DNA of 51,503 bases from an uncultured Lachnospiraceae bacterium (lineage in GTDB: Bacteria > Bacillota > Clostridia > Lachnospirales > Lachnospiraceae): assembly GCA_900554415.1 (NCBI GenBank), contig USGU01000017.1, positions 1 through 51,503 of the forward strand, read 5' to 3'. Of the stretch, positions 1 through 9,036 are shown in pieces (position 1 is the first letter of the stretch; the number at the start of each line of letters is the position of its first letter). The translations under genes were made by a program, and so were the position numbers. The notes under the pieces were generated by a model. The model saw only the letters and a program-made list of their open reading frames with translations, was not told the origin of the DNA and searched no databases.

Positions 1-2413
1 CCTTTAGCTTAAGGATAAACTGATGATTGCTCATCGTCAAGAGCCGCTTGTTCGCTTCATGGATAATCTGTTTAAAATACTGCCTCTGGATATAAGTTTC
101 AAAATCGATTTTCGCAGAACCGGAAAGTCTTCCGTTCGCTGTCTTTGACAGACTTTTGATGACCTGATCTTCGCTCTCCAATTTTTTTCCCTTTTCCAGA
201 TAGACGGCACAATTCTGCAGCACCGACCTGTCATTTTCATATGCTGTGTGCAGTTCCATATACGTTTTTTCCGCCTCTTTTAATGCCTGTTTTTCTGCTT
301 TCAGCTGCTCATTTAATTCCGTCGTATCAGTATATGTTTTTCCGCTGACCTGTTTCTCCAAAAGTTTCTGCTCACTCTGCTGTTTTAAGCACTGAGACTC
401 ATACTCTTTCTCTTCCCGCTCCAGTTTTGATCTGCTCCGCTCCGGCAGGATCGCAAGGTGGTATGTTTCTTCGGAAACAAACCCTGATTTTTCCAAAAGT
501 TTTGCATATTCTTTTTCCGTTTTTACTGCAAGCTTTTTTGCTGTTTTCTGATTTTCTTCCTCTGCTAGTTTCTGTCCTTTTAAAGTATTCATCGCTTCTG
601 CAAGCTCCGACACTTTTTTCCGTTTCTTCGCTATCTCCTGCTCTGCCGCCTCCAATGCTTTCTGCATTGCGGCATACTGTTTTTTTGCTTCGGCAAGAGA
701 TGGATACACAAGCTTCTCACGGATCTGTTCCGCTGTTTTCTGCAGGCTGACATAGTTTTGCTCTGCTTCTTTTCTCTGCTGTTTTGCAATCGTCTGTGCC
801 AGTACAAAATCTGCTTCCTCTTTTTCGACTGCCTGCGCAAGCTTCTGTTTTTCTGTTTTCTCTGCCTCAAAAGCAGCATACGCCATATCGCGCTTTTCTT
901 CCGCTACAGCCCTTGTCTTTTTTGCCTGCTCCACTTCCAGTTCTGTCACCGCATGGTCAGAAAGCTTCGCCGGATCCGGATGGACCGTTGAACCGCAGAC
1001 CGGGCATGGACAGCCTGCGCTCAGATTTTCTGCCAGAATCCCCGCCTGCTCTTTTAAAAAGGCTTCATACATGTGCTCATAATGCTTTGCCGACTCCGAA
1101 GCGCTGAGAGATGTCTGCTCCCAGTTTTTCTTCGTTTTCTCCACGGTCTGCTCCTGCCGCTTCTGCTGTTCTTTTAATGCAGCAATCCCAGCCGCTTTCT
1201 TATGGAATGACTCCTCTGATGTTTTCCTGAAGTCTTCCCACACCTTTTTTGCCTGCTGCTCCTCTGACCGTGCATTCTGCAGCGCCTCATAAGACGGGAA
1301 TGACTGCTCTAACGCAAGCATTTTTTTCTGCGTGTCTGCCGCTTCTCTTTTCTGTTTTGCCTCCGCCTCCTGCAGCTGTGTCTTTAATGTCTCGAACATC
1401 TCCTGATTGTCTGCCAGTGTTTCCCCCATTTTTGCGATCGCCTGTGCTGACTGCTCCACTGCCTGCTGCTGTCTGAGATCCTGCTGCTCTGCCACAAGCA
1501 CTTTATCTGCTTTCCGTGCATTTTCGATCTGCTTCCTGCGCTCTTTCGATTCCGCCTGCCTTGCTTCCAGCTCTCTTCCAGTCTGTCTGATTTTTTCCAG
1601 AGAAACAAAAAGTTTATTGATCTCCTCATACTTTGTGATCTTTTTATTCAGTTCCTCTACATTCGCCCTGCGAAGATTCTGCTCTTTCAACGCATCCTTT
1701 AATCGTTCCCGCAAACGCTCCACAAGTTCATCCAGCGGTATTTCTTCACTTTCAGAAAGCGGAATGATCCTGCTTTTCTCCTGCTCAAATGCCCGGTCGT
1801 TCTCCTGGATGCGCTCATCCATTTCCATGGATTTTCTTCTGAGATTTTCCTGGATTTTCCAATAGATGTCCGTCCTGAATAATTTGGAAAAGATCATTTT
1901 CCGCTCGTCCGACTTTGTATACAAAAGCTTTAAAAAATCTCCCTGTGCGATCATCACGATCTGCGAAAACTGGTCTGCGGTAAGCCCCAGGATTTCAATA
2001 ATTTTTGCGTCGGTAGCATTTTTCTTTTCCGGGAAAACAGTTCCATCCGGCAGGGTGAGTTCGACACTGTGTGGCACTTTCTGTTCCCTGATTTTGCCAT
2101 TTTTCAGTGTTTTCGTAATCTTATAGTCCGGGTTTCTGCGCACGCGGTATGTCTGTCCCCGGTATAAAAATTCCAGTTCCACATAGGTTTCCGTCTCCGG
2201 CTGGGCATACTGGCTGCGCATCATGTTTCCGTTTCGCTCACCGCCGCTGGTCTGATTGTAAAGTGCGTAAGTGATCGCATCAAAAATGGTCGTTTTTCCT
2301 GCTCCGGTATTTCCGGTGATCAGAAAAATCCCCTGCTGCTGCCCGGTAAAATCAATGACATTTTTTCCCGCATACGAACCAAATGCTGACATGGTAAGCT
2401 TCAAAGGCTTCAT
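1..2413 (-). CDS. sbcC: SbcC, exonuclease SMC-like ATPase subunit (3' part off window)
   Basis: Large subunit of the SbcCD (Rad50/Mre11-like) nuclease that processes hairpins and blocked DNA ends. The frame opens with MKPLKLTMSAFGSY and a Walker A GNTGAGKTT at residues 34-42. A zinc hook CPVCGS (Cys470 and Cys473) sits mid-protein between long Glu/Lys/Gln-rich coiled-coil arms. The frame is still open at the edge, reading ..NKRLLTMSNHQFIL.., typical of the start of the C-terminal ATPase lobe. About 804 codons are visible; the family is usually 1000 or more residues, so roughly the last 200 lie outside. The start ATG overlaps the sbcD stop (ATGA), so translation is coupled. Opposite-strand frames in this gene are shadows. 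Confidence 0.95.
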   Translation of the reverse strand, partial: MKPLKLTMSAFGSYAGKNVIDFTGQQQGIFLITGNTGAGKTTIFDAITYALYNQTSGGERNGNMMRSQYAQPETETYVELEFLYRGQTYRVRRNPDYKITKTLKNGKIREQKVPHSVELTLPDGTVFPEKKNATDAKIIEILGLTADQFSQIVMIAQGDFLKLLYTKSDERKMIFSKLFRTDIYWKIQENLRRKSMEMDERIQENDRAFEQEKSRIIPLSESEEIPLDELVERLRERLKDALKEQNLRRANVEELNKKITKYEEINKLFVSLEKIRQTGRELEARQAESKERRKQIENARKADKVLVAEQQDLRQQQAVEQSAQAIAKMGETLADNQEMFETLKTQLQEAEAKQKREAADTQKKMLALEQSFPSYEALQNARSEEQQAKKVWEDFRKTSEESFHKKAAGIAALKEQQKRQEQTVEKTKKNWEQTSLSASESAKHYEHMYEAFLKEQAGILAENLSAGCPCPVCGSTVHPDPAKLSDHAVTELEVEQAKKTRAVAEEKRDMAYAAFEAEKTEKQKLAQAVEKEEADFVLAQTIAKQQRKEAEQNYVSLQKTAEQIREKLVYPSLAEAKKQYAAMQKALEAAEQEIAKKRKKVSELAEAMNTLKGQKLAEEENQKTAKKLAVKTEKEYAKLLEKSGFVSEETYHLAILPERSRSKLEREEKEYESQCLKQQSEQKLLEKQVSGKTYTDTTELNEQLKAEKQALKEAEKTYMELHTAYENDRSVLQNCAVYLEKGKKLESEDQVIKSLSKTANGRLSGSAKIDFETYIQRQYFKQIIHEANKRLLTMSNHQFILKLK

Positions 2414-3567
2414 TCTGCCACCTCCTTTTCCCCGTTTATCACAGTGCGGATCACATTGTCCTCATCCTCCGTCATCGCCCTTCCATTCATCTCCTGAAAA
2501 AAGGTCACAAACGCATCATAAGGATCGAGGCTCTCCACTTCCTCTTCCGAAAACTCCAGAATCTTCCTTGTCCGCTCATTGTCTATTTTTATCTCCAGAA
2601 TATGGTCATAGACCTGTTCTAACTTTTCTTTCGGCTGGTACGCTTCCACCTCATCCGTCAATGTAATGCTCACATAATCGTGACAGTTGTCCTCTGCCGC
2701 TGCATTTAAAATCTCGTCCAGATGTCCGATCATTTTGCGCACCCTGCGCATTGGCATAAGCGGCAGTTCTGTGATATGCGGTTCGCTTCCTTTTTCCAAA
2801 AGTTCCACCATCGTCACGGTCTTTTCATCGCCTGCCTCGCTCACGGAATACTGTAACGGTGTTCCACAGTAACGGTTCTGTACACGCCCTATTTTCTGTT
2901 TTCTGTGAATGTGTCCAAGTGCTGCATAATCAAACGGTTCTAAAACCGCTGTATCCACATTTTCAATCCCTCCAACCATGCGGATCTCGGAGTCTGAAGT
3001 CTCCGGCTCCCTGCCCGCAGCAGTATAAAATTGATGGCTTACGAGGATATTACGCTTTGCAGTGTCGATGTTCTCCCGCTCTATGACAAGCCGGACAGCC
3101 TCATCATAAGTCGTAATGTCACCATCGATCAGATTTCTCACATAGGAAGGCTTCACAAAAGGAAGCAGATAAATGCATACCTCGCCGTATGCATCAAAAA
3201 AACTCACTTTTCTGATGGTCTCCTCCCGGATAACCGGCGGCATACCTGCGATCATCACCCTGTGTTTTGCCAGAATGTCACTCGCAAAATCAATCCGTTT
3301 CGCACTGTCGTGATTCCCTGCAATAATGCAGACTGTCACTTCCGGCTCCAGATCGTTCAGTGCTGTCAGAAACTCATCAAACACTGACACTGCCTCCGCA
3401 GACGGTACCGGCGTATCATAGATATCACCTGCAACGAGAACCGCATCCGGCCTCTCGCGTTCTGCCAACGCCACGATTTTCCCTAATATATCCCGCTGTT
3501 CTGCGATCATATTGTAATGATGCAGCTGCTTTCCAATATGCAGATCCGACAAATGAAAGAATTTCAT
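2410..3567 (-). CDS. sbcD: SbcD, exonuclease metallophosphoesterase subunit
   Basis: Nuclease subunit of SbcCD, 385 residues, a normal length. Calcineurin-like metal-binding motifs appear in order: DLH at residues 8-10, GDIYD near 47-51, GNHD at 84-87, and a GHIH motif later. The start MKFFHLSDLH was chosen because AGGAG lies just upstream. A longer frame begins 20 codons earlier but has no ribosome site and adds an atypical leader. The gene overlaps sbcC by 4 bases, giving an sbcDC operon. Confidence 0.95.
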   Translation of the reverse strand: MKFFHLSDLHIGKQLHHYNMIAEQRDILGKIVALAERERPDAVLVAGDIYDTPVPSAEAVSVFDEFLTALNDLEPEVTVCIIAGNHDSAKRIDFASDILAKHRVMIAGMPPVIREETIRKVSFFDAYGEVCIYLLPFVKPSYVRNLIDGDITTYDEAVRLVIERENIDTAKRNILVSHQFYTAAGREPETSDSEIRMVGGIENVDTAVLEPFDYAALGHIHRKQKIGRVQNRYCGTPLQYSVSEAGDEKTVTMVELLEKGSEPHITELPLMPMRRVRKMIGHLDEILNAAAEDNCHDYVSITLTDEVEAYQPKEKLEQVYDHILEIKIDNERTRKILEFSEEEVESLDPYDAFVTFFQEMNGRAMTEDEDNVIRTVINGEKEVAE

Positions 3568-3608
3568 GTTCCTCTCCTTTTGCTCTAAGCTGACGTTTCC
3601 TATTACAG

Positions 3609-3650
3609 AAAAAGCCACAACAGACAACTGTTTCCATTGTCTGCCATGGC
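3609..3650 (-). terminator. Rho-independent terminator after the sufCB pair
   Basis: On the minus strand a 14-bp stem (plus-strand arms 3614-3627 and 3637-3650, three G-U wobbles, 9-base loop) is followed by five T. It sits directly after the stop of the SufB/D-like gene and before sbcD. Confidence 0.75.
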
Positions 3651-3656
3651 AGTCTG

Positions 3657-4574
3657 TTATTTCAAAAATCCGTTGATGATCTGTTCCTCGGCTTCTTTTT
3701 CTGTAAGTCCAAGTGTCATAAGCTTGATCAGCTGCTCGCCTGCAATTTTACCGATCGCTGCCTCATGAATGAGGTTTGCGTCAATATTGTTGGCGGTAAG
3801 CTGTGGGCTTGCCGTCACGCATCCGTGATCCATAATGATCGCATCGCACTCGCTGTGACCTGCACAGGCTGCGTTTCCGTTCATAATAGAGAAGAATTCC
3901 TGTCTGGATTCTCCCTTTGCCACCGAACGTGACACCAGATTACAGCTGCAGTCTTTTCCGTTCATATCAATCGCAAAATCCGTCTTGGCATACTGTTTTC
4001 CGTGTGTCATGATCTTCTCATGCACTTCTAAGGAAGCTCCGTCTGCAAGATCTCCTTTGGTGATACGGATCGTGGAGTCGATTCCCTTGATCTGGGTTGT
4101 CTCCATCTCCATGTGTGCGCCCTCTTTTAAATGCACGATGGTCTGTGGATTCATGATATTCTCACCATTTCCATCTCCCTCACCGTAGTGGCGCTCAATG
4201 TATTTTACTTTTGCATTTTTCTCCAGATAAAATGTGTGGATTCCCTCATGCTTGGAAGTGTCCACGCCACAGTTGTGGATTCCGCATCCCGCAACGATCG
4301 TGACATCTGCTCCCTCCCCAATGTAAAAATCATTGTATACACATTCCTGCAATCCGCTCTCGCTCAAGACAACCGGAATATGAACGCTCTCATTGACCGT
4401 TCCCGGTTTGATAATGATGTCAATTCCGTCCTTGTCCTCTTTTGTGACAATATCAATATTGGCGGTGGTGTTTCGTGCAGCCTTTTTTCCATTGGCACGG
4501 ATGTTATAGGCGCCTTCCGGAACCTCATGAAGTCCCGCCACCTGTTCTAATAAATTTTTCTGTACTAAATCCAT
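3657..4574 (-). CDS. SufB/SufD-family Fe-S scaffold protein (SmsB-like)
   Basis: Scaffold subunit of a SUF-type Fe-S cluster assembly system, partner of the ATPase encoded just upstream. At 305 residues it is much shorter than SufB (about 470) and matches the minimal SufBC/SmsCB type seen in archaea and Clostridia. The C-terminal core is well conserved: SECDAIIMDHG, then ASPQLTANNIDANLIHEAAIG, with the Cys and Glu of the family active region present. AGGAAG precedes the ATG. It lies 88 bases downstream of sufC. No sufS, sufU or sufD copy lies beside it, so the cysteine desulfurase must be elsewhere. Family assignment is firm; calling it B or D is a matter of naming. Confidence 0.9.
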   Translation of the reverse strand: MDLVQKNLLEQVAGLHEVPEGAYNIRANGKKAARNTTANIDIVTKEDKDGIDIIIKPGTVNESVHIPVVLSESGLQECVYNDFYIGEGADVTIVAGCGIHNCGVDTSKHEGIHTFYLEKNAKVKYIERHYGEGDGNGENIMNPQTIVHLKEGAHMEMETTQIKGIDSTIRITKGDLADGASLEVHEKIMTHGKQYAKTDFAIDMNGKDCSCNLVSRSVAKGESRQEFFSIMNGNAACAGHSECDAIIMDHGCVTASPQLTANNIDANLIHEAAIGKIAGEQLIKLMTLGLTEKEAEEQIINGFLK

Positions 4575-4662
4575 GTTTCTTCCTCATTCTCCTGCTGCTG
4601 TTTTCTGTCGATCATCATCCTTTCAGCAGCTCTCTCACTACAAATCTGTTCTGCCAGTGCGG

Positions 4663-5385
4663 CTATGCTTTATCGATCAACGTCTGGCAGGTCTGTGCCG
4701 TATTCAGAAGTTCCGGAAGCACTTCCGCTTTGGTTCCGGTCTTGCGCACCTGTCCGTCTGCAATGACGATGATCTTGTCCGCAATGTCAAGAATCCGTTC
4801 CTGATGGGATATGATCAGAATCGTTCCGTTGATCTCATCTCTCATTTTTTCAAATACTTTGATCAGGCTGTTAAAACTCCAGAGGTCAATTCCTGCCTCC
4901 GGCTCATCAAAAATAGAAAGCTTCGTTCCCCTTGCAGTGATCATTGCGATCTCAATCCTTTTCAACTCACCGCCGGAAAGACTTCCGTTGATCTCACGAT
5001 CAATATATTCTCTAGCACACAGACCTACCTCCGATAAAATATCGCAGATCTCATTCACACTCATCTCTTTGCCTGCAGCGATCGTGATGAGGTCTTTTAC
5101 GGTCAGCCCTTTAAAATGAACCGGCTGCTGGAATGCAAAACTGATTCCTTTTTGGGCGCGCTCTGTAATGTTTAAACCGGTGATATCCTCTCCGTCTAAA
5201 AGAATCTGTCCACTTGTCGGACGGATGATTCCTGCGATCATCTTGGCAAGTGTGGATTTTCCACCGCCGTTTGGTCCTGTGATCGCCACAAAATGATCGT
5301 CAATGGTGACACTGACATTTTTCAAAATCTCTTTATTCTCGTTGTTATCATCTACTTCATAGGTGATATTTCTTAACTCTAACAT
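4663..5385 (-). CDS. sufC: SufC Fe-S assembly ATPase
   Basis: Cytosolic ABC-type ATPase that drives cluster assembly on the SufB/D-like scaffold. At 240 residues it has Walker A GPNGGGKST (37-45), Q-loop FAFQQP, signature LSGGELKRIEIA, Walker B LSIFDEPEAGID (the SufC-type DEPEAGID) and H-loop ISHQERIL. The start MLELRNITYEV was chosen because GGAGG stands 5 bases before it. An upstream in-frame start 10 codons earlier has no such site. First gene of a two-gene operon with the scaffold gene. Confidence 0.93.
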   Translation of the reverse strand: MLELRNITYEVDDNNENKEILKNVSVTIDDHFVAITGPNGGGKSTLAKMIAGIIRPTSGQILLDGEDITGLNITERAQKGISFAFQQPVHFKGLTVKDLITIAAGKEMSVNEICDILSEVGLCAREYIDREINGSLSGGELKRIEIAMITARGTKLSIFDEPEAGIDLWSFNSLIKVFEKMRDEINGTILIISHQERILDIADKIIVIADGQVRKTGTKAEVLPELLNTAQTCQTLIDKA

Positions 5386-5440
5386 AAATCCTCCACTGTG
5401 CAGCCGATAAGCCACAGTATTTTTCGCAATCGCGATCCTG

Positions 5441-5938
5441 CTACTTTATAACGCTTCTTGGATATTTTACCATGATGGCATTTAACATGTCCTCATCCGG
5501 CTCAAACTCATACCTTGTGATACCGTTTTCGCCCTTGCAGACTGCCTCATAAAGTTTTGCATCTGCATTGCCAGACGCAATGTTTTTCACTGTAACCGAT
5601 CTGTCATTCTCATACTTGTAAATGCTGCGGTCACCCTTCGGGGCAATGGTCAGCACATCATCCATACTAAGATAGGCAATTTTCTTTCTCTTTGCTTTAT
5701 TCCTGATCTTCGCAAATCTCAGGTCGCCATCATAATATGTATACTCATACTCCACTTCACTGCGAAATGCAAACAGATACCAGATCACACCAAAGATGAT
5801 CGTCGGCACCAGAAAAATAACCGGTGATACAAACATGCTAAGTACTAAACAAAGACAGGTTAAAACAAAAAATGCGATCATTCCTGCCTTATGCCCACCC
5901 GTTGTTTTTTTCGGAACAATAACTAATTTTTCCAACAT
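5441..5938 (-). CDS. Small membrane protein with two N-terminal TM segments
   Basis: 165 residues. A short basic lead is followed by two adjacent hydrophobic helices (about residues 18-37 and 39-57), then a soluble domain rich in beta-type sequence (YEYTYYDGDLRFAKI, KKIAYLSMDDVLTIAP, YEFEPDEDML). The layout resembles bacterial PH-like/DUF6106-type membrane proteins, but I do not recognise a specific family with confidence. The start MLEKLVIVP is preceded by GGAGG at 8 bases; an ATG two codons earlier sits too close to the site. The open frame extends far upstream but that part runs antisense to the debranching enzyme and is not coding. Last gene before the divergent debranching gene. Confidence 0.75.
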   Translation of the reverse strand: MLEKLVIVPKKTTGGHKAGMIAFFVLTCLCLVLSMFVSPVIFLVPTIIFGVIWYLFAFRSEVEYEYTYYDGDLRFAKIRNKAKRKKIAYLSMDDVLTIAPKGDRSIYKYENDRSVTVKNIASGNADAKLYEAVCKGENGITRYEFEPDEDMLNAIMVKYPRSVIK

Positions 5939-6067
5939 AATCATTTCCTCCAAACAAAGTCTCGTAATATTAATTATATACGCTTTTTTCCCTCTGTACA
6001 ACTTCTTTTTTATCATGTAAAATAAGATGATAGAAATTTTCGTATTTTTTCGTTCAGGAGGAAAAGA

Positions 6068-8089
6068 ATGATCACATATCAGTATACCCAGAAAGACTGG
6101 ACAACATTCAAAGAGGGGATCAAACGTGAGTGGGCAGTCACCAATGGCATTGGCGGATACGCAGGAAGCTCGATGATCGGCGCACACAGCCGTACACATC
6201 AGGGTTACCTGATTGCCAGCCTCCATGCACCAATTGAGCGCTATCTCGTTTTTTCCAAGATCAACGAAACAGCCACTGTCGGAACCAGCACGGTTTCCTT
6301 TGAGACTTCCCAGCACTGTGCTTCCGGAAAAACGGTTTACGCAGAGGGACAGAAGTTTCTCACTTCCTTCATCTATGACGGAAGCGTGCTCTACGCCTAT
6401 GAGACAGACAATTTTTCCTTTAAAAAGCACATCACATTAAAAAGGAACGCCAATGTCTGCGCCGTCTCCTATGAACTGACCGCCGGGGACAGCGACTGTA
6501 CCTTTACGCTCACACCGCTTTTCAACTACCGCGAGCACAGTGAGAGCAGCACCCCGGACACTTTAAAATTTGAGACATTTACAGAAGACAGGGCATTTTA
6601 TCTTGTTCCGGAAAAAAATAAAGATATTGCCATTCGTTTTCAGACAAGCGAAGGAACTTTTTCCGAACGTGAAACTGTTTATGACATCGACATGCAGTTA
6701 CAGATTGAAGTGGATCTTGAGACAGATGGACTTGACTGTCATTACTGTCCGGTTGACCTGTCCATTGCAGTTCCTGCCAACACAACCAAAAAAGTTTCCA
6801 TCCTGTGCAGTATCGGTGACGTGAACGAGCGTCCTTCCCCTGTGTCTGCTACGGAAGCATTTTCCATTTTAGAGGAAAATGCCCGCTGCCATGCAGAACT
6901 TTTTGAAAAAGCCGGATACCGCGACTCGTTTGCCAACCAGTTGGTGCTTGCCAGCGACCAGTTTCTGACTTACCGCGAGTCCACGAAAATGATGACCGTT
7001 CTCGCCGGACTTCCGTGGTTTACCGACTGGGGCAGGGACACAATGATCGCTTTTACCGGTCTGACGCTCTGCACGAAACGTTTCAAAGAAGCTGAGGAGA
7101 TCCTTCTGACATTTGCCAGATATATCCGCCACGGAATTGTGCCGAATATGTTCCCGGATGACAATATGCCGCCGCTCTATAACACGGTGGACGCCTCTCT
7201 CTGGTACTTTTATGCGGTCTATCAGTACCTTCATTATAACCCGGCTGCCGAGGCGGAAGCTTTTGTAAAAGAACAGATTTTCCCTCATTTAAAGGAAATC
7301 GTCTCCGCCTATGAAAAAGGAACGGACTTTAGCATTTATATGGAAGACGACGGACTGATCCACGCCGGAAGCGGACTTGACCAGATCACCTGGATGGATG
7401 TCCGCGTCGGTGACTGGGTAGCAACACCGCGCCACGGAAAACCGGTGGAGATCAACGCACTGTGGTATAACGCTTTACGGATCATGGAATCACTCTGTGA
7501 AAAATTTGACGAAGATGCTTCTGCCTACCGCACACGCGCTGAGCAGGTAAAAGAATCCTTCAACGCAAAGTTCTGGGATTCCTCCAACCAGTGCCTGTTT
7601 GATGTTGTGGATGGTGACGAGCCGGACGACCATATCCGTCCAAACCAGATTTATGCAGTATCCCTTCCATTTTCCCTGCTCCCAGAGGAACAGGAAAAAG
7701 CAGTTGTCGCACTTGTGGAAAAAGAGTTATTTGTCGGCTGTGGACTTCGCTCTCTCGCACCGGATCATCCGGACTACCATGGCATTTACTGCGGTGCTCT
7801 TGCAAAGAGGGACGCCGCTTACCATCAGGGAACTGCCTGGGGCTTTTTGCTCGGTGGATTTTTCAGTGCCTATATGAAAGTGAACCACCACTCCTCCTCT
7901 GCTGCCGAAAATGCCGTCCGCATGTTAGAGCCTGTGAGAAAACATCTGTCGGATTCCGGTTGTATCGGTTCCATCTCTGAAATCTTTGACGGAGATGCAC
8001 CACACAATCCCCGCGGCTGTTATGCCCAGGCCTGGAGTGTTGGGGAGGTACTGCGCTGCTACTGCGAAGATATTCTTCCTTATTTATAA
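6068..8089 (+). CDS. Glycogen debranching enzyme (amylo-alpha-1,6-glucosidase)
   Basis: Cytosolic enzyme that removes alpha-1,6 branches from glycogen or related glucans. 673 residues, the usual bacterial length. The N-terminal GDE_N domain is evident (WAVTNGIGGYAGSS, SRTHQGYLIASL). The C-terminal (alpha/alpha)6 domain has DWGRDTMIAFTGL, NTVDASLWY, QITWMDVRVGDW and YQGTAWGF-like blocks (here YHQGTAWGFLLGG). CAGGAGG precedes the ATG. It is transcribed alone, divergent from the membrane protein at 5441-5938, and is more G/C-rich at third positions than genes to the right of the tRNAs. No other glycogen gene is beside it. Confidence 0.93.
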   Translation: MITYQYTQKDWTTFKEGIKREWAVTNGIGGYAGSSMIGAHSRTHQGYLIASLHAPIERYLVFSKINETATVGTSTVSFETSQHCASGKTVYAEGQKFLTSFIYDGSVLYAYETDNFSFKKHITLKRNANVCAVSYELTAGDSDCTFTLTPLFNYREHSESSTPDTLKFETFTEDRAFYLVPEKNKDIAIRFQTSEGTFSERETVYDIDMQLQIEVDLETDGLDCHYCPVDLSIAVPANTTKKVSILCSIGDVNERPSPVSATEAFSILEENARCHAELFEKAGYRDSFANQLVLASDQFLTYRESTKMMTVLAGLPWFTDWGRDTMIAFTGLTLCTKRFKEAEEILLTFARYIRHGIVPNMFPDDNMPPLYNTVDASLWYFYAVYQYLHYNPAAEAEAFVKEQIFPHLKEIVSAYEKGTDFSIYMEDDGLIHAGSGLDQITWMDVRVGDWVATPRHGKPVEINALWYNALRIMESLCEKFDEDASAYRTRAEQVKESFNAKFWDSSNQCLFDVVDGDEPDDHIRPNQIYAVSLPFSLLPEEQEKAVVALVEKELFVGCGLRSLAPDHPDYHGIYCGALAKRDAAYHQGTAWGFLLGGFFSAYMKVNHHSSSAAENAVRMLEPVRKHLSDSGCIGSISEIFDGDAPHNPRGCYAQAWSVGEVLRCYCEDILPYL

Positions 8090-8103
8090 TTTTCATTTTT
8101 TGC

Positions 8104-8132
8104 TTGACAACAAAGGTTCCTTCCTTTACAAT
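8104..8132 (+). promoter_or_regulatory. Strong sigma-A-type promoter for the tRNA pair
   Basis: TTGACA at 8104-8109, a 17-base spacer, TACAAT at 8127-8132, ending 21 bases before tRNA-Phe. A near-consensus promoter placed to transcribe both tRNAs. Confidence 0.85.
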
Positions 8133-8153
8133 AATCTTTGTTGTGAGCAACAA

Positions 8154-8226
8154 GCCCAGTTAGCTCAGTTGGTAGAGCAAAGGACTGAAAATCCTTGTGT
8201 CTCTGGTTCGATTCCGGAACTGGGCA
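8154..8226 (+). tRNA. tRNA-Phe (anticodon GAA)
   Basis: 73-nt cloverleaf: 7-bp acceptor stem (GCCCAGT/ACTGGGC), D arm GCTC/GAGC, anticodon stem AAGGA/TCCTT with loop CTGAAAA (anticodon GAA), T arm TCTGG-TTCGATT-CCGGA, discriminator A. CCA is not encoded. Confidence 0.97.
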
Positions 8227-8229
8227 TCT

Positions 8230-8300
8230 GCGGGTGTAGTTCAATGGTAGAACACCAGCCTTCCAAGCTGGATACGTGGGTTCGATTCCCATCACCCGCT
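8230..8300 (+). tRNA. tRNA-Gly (anticodon TCC)
   Basis: 71-nt cloverleaf: acceptor GCGGGTG/CACCCGC, D arm GTTC/GAAC, anticodon stem CCAGC/GCTGG with loop CTTCCAA (anticodon TCC), T arm GTGGG-TTCGATT-CCCAT, discriminator T. It starts 3 bases after tRNA-Phe, so the two share a transcript. Confidence 0.97.
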
Positions 8301-8321
8301 TATTTTTTTGCAAAAAATAAG
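8299..8321 (+). terminator. A/T hairpin after the tRNA pair
   Basis: CTTATTTTTT and AAAAAATAAG form an inverted repeat immediately after tRNA-Gly. It contains a T run but has a weak A/T stem, so it is only a possible terminator or processing site. Confidence 0.35.
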
Positions 8322-8359
8322 GTATACATCCTAGCTGGATATATACCCGTTAAAACATT

Positions 8360-9019
8360 TTATTCTTTTTTCGAAATCCCAAATCTTAATTCTAATGATT
8401 CCTTTGTACCTCTCCGCTTTTTATCATTTTCTATCCACTCATCTAAAGTAAGCGGCACATAGTCTGAGTACATACAAAAGCAATTAATCATATTACACGG
8501 AATGGATGCCATCTGCTCTGAATGCATCATTTTCCGCTCAGATTCTCTGGTTATCTGCTGAAACTTCTGAATTAATACCTCATCAAAAGTATCATGTACA
8601 TGGCCATATAACATATACGTCTTGGGATTCCCCTGCTCGTCTACTTTATACTGCCCATTATAGCAAAATACCGGATAATGGCACAGCACCACTTTCCGCT
8701 TATGGTCTCCCATCTCCGCATAAGGTTTTACCCATTTAAAGCGAGTGGCATCAAAATTTTTGTCCTTCAAATAGCGGTCATGATTGCCTTCGATTAAATA
8801 AATCTTTCCTCTGAGCTGCTGAAGAATGGCATTTGTCTGAGGACCATGCCCCATAGAGAAATCCCCCAGCACCACCACTTCATCACAGCTTCTGACTCTG
8901 CTGTTCCACTGCCGAATCATGTAGGCATTCATTTCCTCTGCGGAGGCAAAGCCCCTGCAGTCCATCTTTGTATTCAAATTTTCGTGATAAAAGTGTAAAT
9001 CCGAAATATAATATCGCAT
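8360..9019 (-). CDS. Calcineurin-like metallophosphoesterase family protein
   Basis: 219 residues, predicted cytosolic phosphoesterase of unknown substrate. Metal-site motifs appear in order: DLHF at 7-10, GDFS near residue 52, GNHD in the first half, CHYP, and GHVH about two thirds along. This is the YfcE/MPE_2-like layout. It starts 17 bases after the NhaC-like gene with a GGAAGG site, so it probably belongs to the long zinc operon as its last gene. No direct link to zinc is visible apart from the fact that such enzymes bind two metal ions. Confidence 0.8.
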   Translation of the reverse strand: MRYYISDLHFYHENLNTKMDCRGFASAEEMNAYMIRQWNSRVRSCDEVVVLGDFSMGHGPQTNAILQQLRGKIYLIEGNHDRYLKDKNFDATRFKWVKPYAEMGDHKRKVVLCHYPVFCYNGQYKVDEQGNPKTYMLYGHVHDTFDEVLIQKFQQITRESERKMMHSEQMASIPCNMINCFCMYSDYVPLTLDEWIENDKKRRGTKESLELRFGISKKE

Positions 9020-9036
9020 AAAATCATCACCTTCCG

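Noticed and set aside
1407..1865. Long plus-strand frame rich in Ser/Phe/Cys
   Set aside because: Antisense shadow of the sbcC coiled-coil region; no ribosome site and low-complexity protein.
5939..6430. N-terminal extension of the small membrane protein
   Set aside because: Lies opposite the debranching enzyme and beyond a good GGAGG-preceded start.
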